Source: Hymenolepis diminuta (lineage: Eukaryota; Platyhelminthes; Cestoda; Cyclophyllidea; Hymenolepididae). Taken from it: a stretch of 64,000 nt of DNA. Below the pieces are notes generated by a model, which made no database searches, was not told the DNA's origin, and was given only the letters and a program-made list of their open reading frames with translations. The position numbers and the translations under genes are program-made. The stretch is from positions 1,901,595-1,965,594 of the forward strand of contig CAADRB010000009.1 in assembly GCA_900708905.1 (NCBI GenBank), written 5' to 3'. Numbering within the stretch: the first letter of the stretch is position 1; each line of letters opens with the position of its first letter. Shown piece after piece: positions 29,600-41,425 of this stretch.

Positions 29600-29800
29600 G
29601 CACTGGAACTTTCTGGGAAGTGCGGTACGTAACCCGTCGCGTAGAGAACAAGCGCGGATGCGTGTGCAAAAACCTCCTCAACCAATCAGCAATCAAGATC
29701 CCTGCAGTCTAGCGTGGTTTTGTATTTGATGACTAAGTTTTTGACAACAATTCGCACATATAGGCGTGAGCAGTAAACCCTCTCCGCTCAACATTTTTTT
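29600..29800. promoter_or_regulatory. CpG-rich patch with CCAAT motif in the gene-free tract
   Basis: Within AT-rich surroundings, this stretch has clustered CpG (GGTACGTAACCCGTCGCGTAG, then AAGCGCGGATGCGTG) and a consensus CCAAT context (AACCAATCAGC near 29680-29690). No TATA box, splice-linked exon or long open frame is attached to it. It could be an orphan promoter, an enhancer or a remnant of an inserted element. Confidence 0.2.
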
Positions 29801-32800
29801 GTTCTTTGGGGATAGCCTAGCCAATTTGGGAGTAAACTGATAATAGAGGACTCTGCTAGATGCTATTTGGAATGCTTAGGAGGATTACTTAGGTGTAGCA
29901 AAATGGCTTGTTGGTTTAGCATTCACTGCAGTTCTAAGTGTGGACATTCATATTTCGAGTATGGATTATGTATATAATGTATAAGATGTATCTCCATTAC
30001 TCAGAATTCATTATTAGTCGTTATCATATCTGTGACTGTTCAATTGATAAATTTACTTAATGCTGCGTGAGCGAAAACTCAAAATAATTTGAATTCTTAA
30101 ACAAGCCAGAAAGAATAGTGAGTTAGTAATTGAAATCGCATCTTTATCAGAGCAATTACATTTCTCACACAATTGAAACCATCTGTTCTAACTATTTCAA
30201 TTACAAATTTTTATTACAATTTCATAGAAACTTCTGATAGATTTGCAATTTTTACCATTATTATGTTGATCTGATTATAGTTTGAAGGTAGTTAATTGAC
30301 TCTTTATAAAAGAAGTCCAGGAAAATTCAAAATGTTTTCTCAAATATGTAAAATGTCAAAATACTAGATTTTATTTATTAAAACTGAATTGCAAAAGTGT
30401 ACAAGCCATTTGAATACAAATAGCGAATATTTTGATAAATTTCCTGAATGTTTGAATATTTTAATCATAAAACGTGCAATGGACGTTCAGTCTTGCAAAG
30501 GCTACTGAACTAGAGTTTTTTTCACTTTTCAATAACTTAAGTAAAATTATTTGCGTTTAAGCGTCAAGTTTGGGTAGATTTCCCCAATAAGTTGAATATT
30601 CATTCCTTAAGGAAAACGTCTGATTTCTTGGTAAAGTATTTTCGATGTTTGACTAGTGTCTATCCACAGGAGGAAAGTTAGGAGATACTATGACCTAGTT
30701 AGTTTGTAGAAATATTTTCCTCTGTAGCGTTTCCCGTAGATTCTCTTGTCAGATTTTCAATATTGAGTGGCGTATTACTGAAGAAATATGACTTGTTCAA
30801 ATATAATCGACATTTGGGTAATTGACACTCCAATCTTTCTGCTGCTAGTTATTTCATTGTTATTTTATCGTTACTGGTAATGATAAACTAAAGCCGATTT
30901 TTTGCCATTTATTAGGTACAAATGGTTACAGTCTCCCAGACCTATCAGTGCCGAGTGAAAGTTCTGTAACTCAAACGAGGTTGCTTATTAAGAAAATATA
31001 ATTGCCCATAGGAATATGTGGGAAATGATAGGCTGCCTGACAAGCCAATAACGCAGCAGTTTCTAAATTCCACTCCGGGCGGGATTTTGAAAGACGAATA
31101 ACCAATTATTTAGTGGGCTGAGAACGAATTTAGTTACAAAAATATTCTATTCAACTTTTGATAAATTCATAATATTGCCTATATACTCCATTTAAATTTT
31201 AACTTCTCCCAAAGCGATAAAGTGAATCAGTTCGTATTTTGGATTATTTATAATCTCATATTCTCCATATTATTTAAGGACCCAAAAATTTTAAACAAAC
31301 CAAACACTCTACTCGTTAATTTTAGTAGGATGTCCTCCATCATGGATACTTTGACATCGTAACGCACACAACACTTTGCGATGCCTATTGACTCCTTGCA
31401 TAATACTGTTACTTTAAAGATAACAGTGCTGCAAGATAGTATCTTTTTGAGATAAATAAAATATCCAGTCAGAATATTTCAACTATATTCTATTAGAAAT
31501 TTCATTAAACGGTAATGTCCAAATTAAAAACAAAGGATAAATTATTTTCGGCCTTCCATAACCACACGATATATTTTATTTTCAAGAACCTCAGAAACTT
31601 CCTCCTAGGCAATTGTTAAGCGAATTGCCGTGAATGGATTTACTGTGAAAGAAATTTTTATAGATAGTTTCTGGCTGTTTGTTTATATAAATGCAAATAT
31701 TAACAGGGGAACATCTCAAGCTAGGTGGCGTAATGAGCAGGCTGGTAGGTAATAATAATTCAGAAAATCTTTCTTTAAATTAAAGTTTATATCACATGTC
31801 AACTACCAAAGGAAATCAATTAAATTTATCTGAGAATCATAATTTATGACAACCGTGGTCAAAATTCTCAATTAATACTGTCTTTGAAGTTGATCATAAA
31901 TGTGAAAACGAGGTAACATTTATTAAATCCCTTCTATTGGAATGGGGTGTAAAGCATCGAAGATTCAAACGCCCATCATGTCAAATATAACGGGATTTAT
32001 GTGTTTTAATAAGAGCTAATGAGCAGTAGATGTATTGATAAAGGATGCACTAGCTTCAACAGAATAATGTTCATTTTATGATATTTGGGCAGTTAATGCA
32101 CAAAATAAATTTTAAATTTTGAATCAAATAAATATGAAATTATATTTGCTTGAATTTTTAAACTATTTAATAACACCAAACATTTTTTCATCGTTACTTT
32201 TAGTAGCATGGATAATATTAAACCGCAGGTATATATTGTTACATGACGTTGGTTTATTGATTCTAAGCTCTTCGATGGAAACTTTTCAATGAATATGTAA
32301 GAGGAATTTGATATAAACTCTATGTGCCTCCTCATTTTGATCGTGCATTTGATTATATCATACTATGGAATGTCTGAAAACCTAAATAGGTGTCATTTAC
32401 ACGCAGTGGTTTTAAAGCTATATAGTTTAATAAAATTTCAGATCAATACTTTGAAAAGTTATGCCGAATAAATTGTAATATATTGAATTTGATCTTTCTT
32501 AGATACCTATAGAACGGATATGGCACTCTTCTTAAAACTTCATTAAGTATTTGATTTGAAATTTAGTCAAGGCTGCAAAGGCAAACTTATGCCAACTAAT
32601 CACTATGAATATAGGAGCAGTGTCACCAAATTTGAGAATCATTCGCGGTTTTCTTGCCCTTATACGATATAGAAAAGATTTTAAAATATGTGACAACGAA
32701 GATACAAAGGAAAGCCAACCTTCATTCATAAAAACTGATTTGCATTGTAACTGTTCCCCAGTCATCCAGAAATCTAACTCACAATCGAACACAGCTCTTC

Positions 32801-32982
32801 AAGTATCCTTAAGTTCTAAAATAACCCTAACACCAATCCTTACACTCCCATAAAATCTTCACTTTTAAGTCGACTTCTCATCTGTTTTACTCTCCCGTCT
32901 TGTCTTTTTTGAGTGTCTGTATGTAAACTTTGCCCTACCTCCGCATAAATAAACGCATTTCTATGCCCTCCCCCTTTGCTAA

Positions 32983-33006
32983 AGAACTGCCTCTAAAGGC
33001 AGTTCT
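32983..33006. repeat. perfect 10-bp inverted repeat (hairpin) with 4-nt loop
   Basis: AGAACTGCCT is followed by CTAA and then its exact reverse complement AGGCAGTTCT. The stem is far more GC-rich than the surroundings and is followed at once by tandem CTGTCAAA copies (33005-33020). Its role is unknown. It does not match the histone 3' stem-loop consensus. It could be a transposon-terminal fold or a small structured RNA element. Confidence 0.7.
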
Positions 33007-36000
33007 GTCAAACTGTCAAACTGACCTCCAAAGTACAGTCCCTATTTATAATGACCCAATAACAGGCATTTTATAATTTTCGTCTTCCAACTCGGAGTCG
33101 ATTGAAGTTAGCGAGTTAGCGGCATGAGATGAAACGAGAATGGCAAGTGCTAGTCTTCAACCACACAACGTTACAAGAAAGACCTCTCATATTTTACTTT
33201 TTTCCTATATTAATTTATTTAGTATTGTAGGCATAACCACAACTTTTATCCCTTTCGAGTGGACAAAATATAAATGCCATTTTGTGATTATCTAGTTTCG
33301 AATAAAGACGTTGTTGAAAAAATTTGAAAATGTTTTTTTGATATAAAATATTTAGCATATGAATTACAACATTCATATTTATTAAAATAATTAATGTTCA
33401 GCTGACCTAGAGAGTCCATCAAATGAGTCTTTGCTTCAAATGTCAATTTCCTAACTTCCCGTTCGTCCAATCCCGCTGAAAGATTAAAATATCATAGTGA
33501 AAACACATGGCAATATTTCTCAATTTTTCATCTAAAGAAATAAATTGATTCAGGAGAAAAAGAGATTCTACAATGGGTATAAGGATATTCAAAAGCTGTT
33601 GAGAATAAAGTCAGGGTGTCAAAAGGGTCTCAGTTTATTTCATATTTGAATTTGGGTTGTACGATATTTATTTTATGATCACTTCATTTATTCACGTCCC
33701 GAATTCATATTTCATAATTACTGTTCGGTGATTATTGATGGTTGAGATGGGGATGATTGAGCTTACCAATTTCAAAAATCAAGAAACTAGGATGATAAAC
33801 CCGGAGCAGGTGATAAGATCGGCAAACGTAACACAACGAGCTGGAGTTCACTTACTAAAATCGTTACTAGAATTCCAATACTTATTATTGAATAGGTAAA
33901 GTGCATAAGCTCCATTTAAATATCTTGTGCAAAATATCAAATGTACCTCAAGTTACCTGATGAAGTATTCTACTTGAAGAAGGCAAAACTTGGTGATTCA
34001 CTTTGATAAATCAGAGATAAGGATATTTAAAGCATAGGTATAACACCAATGCTGAAACAATATGCTGCTCTCCGATACATACGCCATCGATACCTGATAC
34101 ACGCTTATACCGTTATTTTTTAGGATTGCTTCTTGCATATACTAAAATGCCGCGAATTAAGCCCAACTTTTCAAACATCGTAGAAATATATTTGTATTGA
34201 TAGGAGAATTTTTAACTCTTAGTGTAACCTATGGCTTATATATGTCCAGATAATGCCGGAACATGTGGTCCAATCTGAACTGTTTTATAAGCAAGAGAAA
34301 ATGCCAAATTACAGTAACTTAATCTCCTTTCATATGTCTTTCCCAAATTAAGTACATAAGGCTATGGCGTAACACCAATTTTGTAAATAAACATTAAATT
34401 TACACCTAAAGGGTCATCATAGAAGCGAATAAATTTTTACTTCATTAAATTGTTACAGAAGAAGTGAGGGTTATATAATTAACAAATTTGATTTGTCTCT
34501 CTTTTGGGAATTAAAGATTTTAAAAATTCAACAAAATGAAATAATTAATAGGGAAATGAATTAGCCGAATTTTTTATTTAGTGTCAATATTATTAATGAA
34601 TTTTAAGTCATCCCCGGTTTTAAAGAGGATAAAATGTAATAAAAAGTAAAATTTGAGCTGATTACTTTTCATATCAAAAAATTGAAATACGTAGAAATTC
34701 CCAATCATCCAGATTTACCATGGATTGCTGGGTGATTTAGAAGTGACTGCCAATTTTTATATTAGACAATAGATTTATCCATTAATTTTATTGTGCTAGA
34801 AGGAAATCAATAAATTGTTTCATTTGAGGTTTGAAGTCTGCTTAAGTATTGGATATTAATAGTAACAGAGACCCCACTATACGAACTGTGACTGTGGAAT
34901 GTGCATAAATGTTCTTTATGGGTTTTGCATTTATCTATTTAAGGACCTTCTTTGCTTTCCAACAAATGGTTGCCAAACACCACTGTGTGTCGATAACTTA
35001 GCGCGTTCTTGAGCATTTAAACAGACTTTAATAAATTGCTTCATTATTAGTATACATTATAAAGATATAGTTAAGAGATGATACATCTTCTCAATATATA
35101 CGGTAGGAATACCTTGAGGAAATTCTGGACCAATAACCTGCACGTTGCATAATGATAATTTTGTTTCTTAAGAATTTACGGTAGAACAATGCAGAGAAAC
35201 ATGAGCGTGAAGAATGCACAAACCAAATTTAGTAAATTTTATCATAAAATTAATTTTTGTCTATGCAATTAAATCAAATAAATGCATATGTATATTTAGT
35301 AATTTCAGCGGAAGAAGAAAGTCATTAACATTAATATTCTTTTATTCATTTTTTATCGTTCCAGTTAAAATTTTAATTATTACTATTATTAATTTTAATT
35401 ATAAATTTCAATTGAATCATATATTTGAGATAAATTTTAATATTGCGTAACAAGGGTACTTTGTTTTGATAAAAATTTGAGGTCTTTTTGATAAATTATG
35501 ACGTTTTTAATCATTTTACTGACGCATGTCAACCAGTATGGCTGTTATTTTCAATAACAGAATATGATCCAAAAGAGTTTAGACTAATTATATTCAATAC
35601 TACCGAAAATGTGTTGCGAAAAACATAAATTAATGTTAATTTGAAACTGCCTATTTACGCTTTGTGGTTTCTATTAGTAACTGTTGGCTTAAGTTAGAGA
35701 AACCAAATAATAAAGAAAAATTTCCACATTTCACTTTAACTGGTGCGTCTAATCTGTTCTATTTTTAAAAAGGAAGAATATCTTATTGGTTTCCAGACAG
35801 TCAACTTTGTGTGGACACACGCAAACTTCATCCCATTGATTCAACCCATGGAATTTGATTTCGGCAGATCTTTAGTTCATTAAAGAAAACTTTTTACATT
35901 CTTTACGTCAGCGTCAAATAATACACAAGGATCAGATTTTATGGCAGGAAAAAATCCAATAATAATGTCGTTTGCTGCCGCTGACCACAAACAAACTCAA

Positions 36001-39000
36001 CATCATATCCAACATAAAAATTTGAAATCCAGTGGAATAGGTCTTACAATTATCTAAGTGGTTTAAACCACATAAGGTCAGATGCCTATGACACGGGTGG
36101 TAGATAATTTTATACATTTCACTATTAAACAATAACAGAGAGCCATCTTATTTAACTCCGAATTCTACATTTTCATAGATGAGATAAGTGGTAATTTTGT
36201 CATATTATATGAAGACAATTTTATCCAGAATAAGGTATAGAAGTATTAAATAATAGTGATTAATTAATATAAATTATTTTTTCCCGTTTGAAACGTCACA
36301 AATGATGTCGCTGTTCCTGGAGGTTAAAATAAATTGGAATAATTGTGATTCTTATTATCCATGACAAAATTTAACCATTTTTAATTGCGAGACGCAACTA
36401 AAAATGGTTAATGAAAATTTTAATAAATTGTAAAAGAGTATGATCAAAAATTTGCTGAGAGCAGATGCTTTTCTACGATGATCAGTGCCTATTGACTGAT
36501 TTCATTTTTTCAAGAGGAGTCGATCTTGCCACTTCGTTTCACTTTTATTCCAGTGGTTGAGAAGGCAAATGATCTTACGCGATATTCTACAGTTTGCAAT
36601 TTTAACATAGTAGAGACGAGATAGCCAAAAATGTTAAGTTAACGGAGCTCCGTAAGCTGTAATCGCTTTTAGTGAATCCTAGATAAAAATATCTTTAAAT
36701 TTTACTTTTATTTATCTGGAAAGAATTAATTTTTGACGGTCTGGAATTTCTTAATTCCACTTGAATCGATTATTTGTTCATTCTTTTCAAGCAATTTGTC
36801 CTTCTATATCCATTTTTCATGGCATGCAATTAGATAATCTCCTTTCAAGCGATTGTTCATATAAATATAGCGTTATATCATGAATATTCTTCGTTTAAAT
36901 TTAAAAATAATAAAGTTAAATTAAATAGGTATTAGCAAAAACATGTGCCTGAGATTCAAATCAGATAGGGATACACCGCCTCCAGTACAATTACTGAGAG
37001 GAGAAATGCAAGTTGGGAGATTTCAGTTTAGATTTCAGGATTTTCATAAATTGTTTCGTTTGGGATTAGGACCCCTTTGTTAGACAAACTCTCATTGCTT
37101 GATATTCTTTAGGTCATCTACTTCAATCTTAGCATGGTAATACTATCTTACATGATTTTAACTCAGCAATTTTGTATACCCTCTACTAATGAATTAATTT
37201 AGATTTGAAGATAAATTTGACCCTATCAGTCACATTTGAGCACTCAATTATTGATTGAAATGGTAAAGTTGATCTTTGAGAGTCTCCTTTATTTAAGTAA
37301 ATATCGTTCACTATGCTTTACTAGTCCCAAAAAGGGTACCCAATTTAATAAAATTATGAAATTTGGGTTAAATTATATCAGCTGCTATTAAAGGATTTTG
37401 GTCGGTGAAGTAGCTAATAACAGGAGCTTTGTCAAGTGGAATTCGAATTTTAAATACAGTCTTAAAATTATCAAATATCTCAAACCAGTAAGGCTATGGA
37501 TTCATTCATTTCAACCCTGGTTTGAGAGAAATCGCTAACTTGCAAGACCGAAATTTTGATTTACATTAATCTCCCTCCCTTAACTTTAGTACTGAAAGTT
37601 ATAAAATCTCCTAAATATATACAATCCTTGATAAAACTATATGCAAATAAGGTATTTTTTCAAATGAATCAAATAAAAGTCTTTCCGGAATTTGCTTACC
37701 CTGAGGTATGTAAAGAAAAAATTTCGTAAATAATGGGATTCTCTTGTTTTACTCAACATACAACAATTTTCCTATACAACATAAAAATTTAATATATTCC
37801 AAGACACCTTATACCTGAAGTGTATTCGTTTTTTCAATGTTAATGAGGGAACTAAATTAAGGAAATCGGTTCACTTTGATTAATTAGTAGCTAAGACCAA
37901 AACGAATATACATGTTTCAAAAGATGTGTTATAAAATGTGATTAACTTTCTATGGAAGTCCTTAGAATTGCATCCTCTAATAAATTAAATACATTAGATC
38001 AACAAAAATGATCATTTAATACTCGTACTACAAATACTATTAGGACATATAGATGTAGAGCTTAAAATATTACACTTGCCAAATATGGAGGAAGGTAAAA
38101 TATGATACCCTATTTATGAGCAACAATATTTCTAGAGTTAGAGTTGCGAGGAAAAGGCGCTTCTTTGTCCATAGAATCTTCTGGAGACTTATGTTTATTG
38201 GAAATTTGTTCTCAAGATAAAGTTTTAACAATTGCACAGACTTCTATGGATGATGATTTGAATTTTCTTATTGCTTCATGGTCACAAGTTTCATAATCCA
38301 GCTCTAATTTGTTTGATGCCAGAAGAAAACTAACATCTGAATTTGAGCAGGCTTAAAGAAATGGTGGTTGCACTACTCCTACCTACACTTTTGTAGAACA
38401 TTTAACTGGTTTATGCTGAGATTTACAGCTTTTAAAAAGGCTAAAAATTAAACTACTGTAACTAAAGTAACATTAACCCGAAGTAAAGCTATTTTAAGCG
38501 TCAGACCAAGTCAGGCTGAATATCCTTCTATCCACCATTTATCTACTGGATTTGACTTTTATTTAAGAAGCAGTGATAATGAATAATATATGCATCTGTA
38601 ATGGTGGCTGGATATAAAATCCAGTAAGAATAAATTTTCCAGAATTTGAATAAGAGAGAATTTTGAACTGCGCAATTTCTAGCGGTAGATTTCCTACCTT
38701 AATTACACTTTGATAAATATTACTCAGCTGACCAGTAGGTATGTTCACTTTCTGATTAATTCATACGTTTTTGAATCAAAAGTTGTAATTTATTAGCTTT
38801 ATTAAAACTTCATATATTTTAAAAAGTCAAATAACTCATGAAAGATGATGAGCCATAAATTTTGAGGCCACTGTAGTGTCTCGACCGAGCATTTATCTTT
38901 GGAACTTGTAATACTATATGACGACTTGTACCAACTAACCACGAACAGCTATTACAAAAAGAACTCATGTTCCATTAATAACACTGCCAGATCTGAATGT

Positions 39001-39599
39001 GTTGAGTATGGTCTAATAATAGTCTAATCTGTCTCTGCTGTTCACAGTATATATCCCGATATCAGAAGGTTATTTATTGCCATGTTAGCGGTCAGAAGCC
39101 TAGGCCACAGTGATTATCTAAGAGTTAATAATTCAAATATCATAACTTTAACATGTTTGCCTTATATTAGTGCAATAAGAATCAATATTTTTTGAGATCT
39201 CTTCGATTAAGGAACCATTATTCATTAATTCAAGAACAGAGTAGTGTTAGTTATTCCAATAACTGAATGCTTACCAATCCATCCCGAACCTCTGATTTGG
39301 TGGAAGTGAGTGCTAATCGGTGCGTTAACTGTACATGTTTCAATATTCCTATTTAAATTTCGGAATAAAAATCTGCTCTACCACGAAGCAAAGCCTAAAA
39401 CTCATTATCTTATAGTTAACAATGTAGCTTTTAATACATCTGCATTATCTTGCATGTGAAGTAGTATTATATTCCCCTAATGCATATGAATGTGGACTGA
39501 GTAGATATAGATAACGAAATCAGGAAGTCAATAGACTTAGAAAACTCCACGGTTCATTTAGGAAAGCGCTTTTTGAAACTCCAATAGGACACAAAATTA

Positions 39600-39730
39600 T
39601 CATATCGGAGACTTCCTGCCGAGAAATTCAAACTCTACAACTCGGTTATAAGGCAGACTTACCAGTGCGATTGGCCATCCCACTCCACATCGAACGCGAG
39701 TCTTCTGTGTCCTCGGAGGAGCAATTAAAC
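39600..39730 (-). mobile_element. tRNA-like SINE relic (minus strand)
   Basis: Read on the minus strand, a TGGCCAATCG box at about 39677-39668 resembles an RNA polymerase III A-box. About 42 nt further on, a GAGTTTGAATTTCTC segment (39635-39621) resembles a T-loop B-box. Between them lies GTCTGCCTTATAACC, which looks like an anticodon arm with loop CTTATAA. The spacing fits a tRNA, but the stems pair poorly, so this is a tRNA-derived SINE head or tRNA pseudogene, not a working tRNA. The body and 3' end of the element were not delimited. Confidence 0.4.
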
Positions 39731-39859
39731 TACTGCATCCTTGGCAAAAAAATTCCATTTCAAAATTAGATCTTTAAAACATTAAGCTAATTTTGTTGAT
39801 ATGTTAAGCTATGGAAACATCTCTAGGCTGGCTGTTACAGATCCTACGGTATATTTCCT

Positions 39860-40305
39860 CACCATCAAAAATGCCGAAGGATGACTCCCCATGTATTTCC
39901 AGAATTACTCTTTATTTTCCATTCCCTATGAGCATACTTCGGTTTTTCGTCCACAAAACATTATGACTCAAAACCTCTATCTGTCATGTCTAAACGCCTC
40001 TGTCGATTCACCCTTTCTATCACTGTCCCCTTTCATTACAAGTGCACCTGCATTCATGTCCTCAAACGCGTCCTTACACATGCGACTCATATCAACAGCC
40101 TTTGTATTTCTACTCACGATACCGCGAGCTTGTGCTTTCCTCTCATCGCCATTGTCCCTCATCTCTTACCCGTTTGAATCTTCATTGTGGTTTAATCAAT
40201 ACAATTTGGTAACTCCTAAATTGATGATCTCGGTTCTTGTTAGCTCTTACAATTTGCAGAAATACATACGTTCACTGAGGACTACGAACATAGCACATTA
40301 GAGTC
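39860..40305. other. GC-richer open region without recognised product
   Basis: Three frames are open together here: 136 codons at 39891-40301 (+), 63 codons at 39986-40177 (+) and 61 codons at 39977-40162 (-). The plus strand is pyrimidine-rich, which by itself suppresses stop codons. The minus frame is hydrophilic (starts MRDNGDERKAQARG), the plus frame is Ser/Leu-rich. No domain, splice structure or polyadenylation signal points to one frame. It may be part of the same insertion as the tRNA-like relic just to its left. Confidence 0.2.
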
Positions 40306-40599
40306 TAGCTTAATTTGACTTCTGGGTGCATTAAACTATTCGTTTTTTTTCTTCTTGAGAAAAAAGATAATAAACAATTTCTTTCATCCGCTTAAAAAGT
40401 ATGCACATCGACATTCGATAAAACATGATTTATTCTGCACTATCACACGGTAGACATGATTATGAGCACAATTAACACCCCCTCAAACCACACGCACTCA
40501 ATATATTTTTTATATGTAAACGTACCGTTGCACGGCATCCAGACAGGTCCAACATAGCCTAGACAAGTCAAAGCATGAAGACAACAGTGCACGCTGCAT

Positions 40600-41425
40600 A
40601 CACGCATACTACTTTGTTTTGAGGTCTCAACTCAGGCATAGAGCACAGATAAGGTTAGACGGTCTTGAAGTTATTTAAATGTTGTTGACTGAAAACATTA
40701 GAGGTCGACACGTATTGAACTATGATTTATGGTCAGTTTTAAAGTTCCGTTTATGCCTACCTCACATTTAAGGTGATAAGGTAACAGGACTTCGAGGCGG
40801 CATAATCAAATATTCAGCTTAAGCACTCTGAACATTGTGGAAGTGACTTTAATCGGGAACCCAGAGGTAAAATACCGATGGTGAATTGTGGAACGTTATG
40901 ATTTGATCCAGTGATTAATGTCCATCAAGTAAGAAGTGAACATATACATTACACTAGGTGCTTTGAGGCTTCATTTCGTGGCTGGAGCACAAATTAGGTA
41001 GAGCGATCTTGGAGTTGTTTCGAAGCTGTTGGTTGATAGCATTGGTGAGGAATGTTTACCTATCGCGTCGAACTATGATTTACTTGAAGGTTACTTTTGC
41101 AAGCGTGTTAATGTATAAATCACTGAAAAATATTCCTCCTAAAGCAGTAAGCTTAATATGCTCACTATGGACATATATTTGTTCAAGAACTCAAAGAGAT
41201 GAGTCGTACATCTAAACCATAGAACAATATGACAAGAAACAAAGAATGAGACCCATCGAGTGAGAAGGTACAAATCACACGGTGTTTAGTGGTCGCATCT
41301 CATAGCTAGAGCACATGTAAGGTCAAGCGGTCTTGGAGTTGTTTTGATTGTTGTTGGTTAAAAGCACTAGTGAGGAAAGTTTATGTGATGTACTGAGCTA
41401 ATGATTTACTGTCAGTTTAAGGATT
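40600..41425. repeat. three-copy degenerate tandem repeat, unit about 324-344 bp
   Basis: A GAGCAC anchor followed by a TAAGGT/TTAGGT-like block, a CGGTCTTGGAGTTGTTT-like block, GTTGTTGGTT and an A-GCA-T-GTGAGGAA block recurs at 40641, 40985 and 41309 (spacings 344 and 324 bp). The text just before each anchor (AGGCTTCATTTCGTGGCT, GGTCGCATCTCATAGCT) and after it (GAACTATGATTTA) also matches, so whole units were duplicated, not just a motif. Copies have diverged substantially. No coding frame is shared by the copies. This is an old satellite-like or transposon-internal repeat of unknown family. Confidence 0.75.

Larger units (their letters stand above)
17896..39590. other. gene-free tract, left part
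   Basis: About 21.7 kb read on both strands without an exon that could be tied to a protein family. Open frames are 86 codons or fewer, apparently random in composition, and often mirrored by open frames on the opposite strand. Separate entries cover an AAAT microsatellite (23.9 kb), an AGTAT pentamer run (24.3 kb), a CpG-rich patch (29.6 kb) and a perfect hairpin (33.0 kb). It may contain distal regulatory DNA or introns of a gene whose exons are too short or diverged to see. Confidence 0.4.

Noticed and set aside
29477..32822. Shared 15-17 bp string TATCCTTAAGTTCTAAA at about 29.48 kb and 32.81 kb
   Set aside because: One such match is expected by chance in 64 kb of AT-rich DNA, and the flanks do not align.
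32532..32853. Overlapping 82- and 86-codon frames on opposite strands
   Set aside because: No similarity to reverse transcriptase, endonuclease or other transposon proteins was recognisable and no splice context was found.
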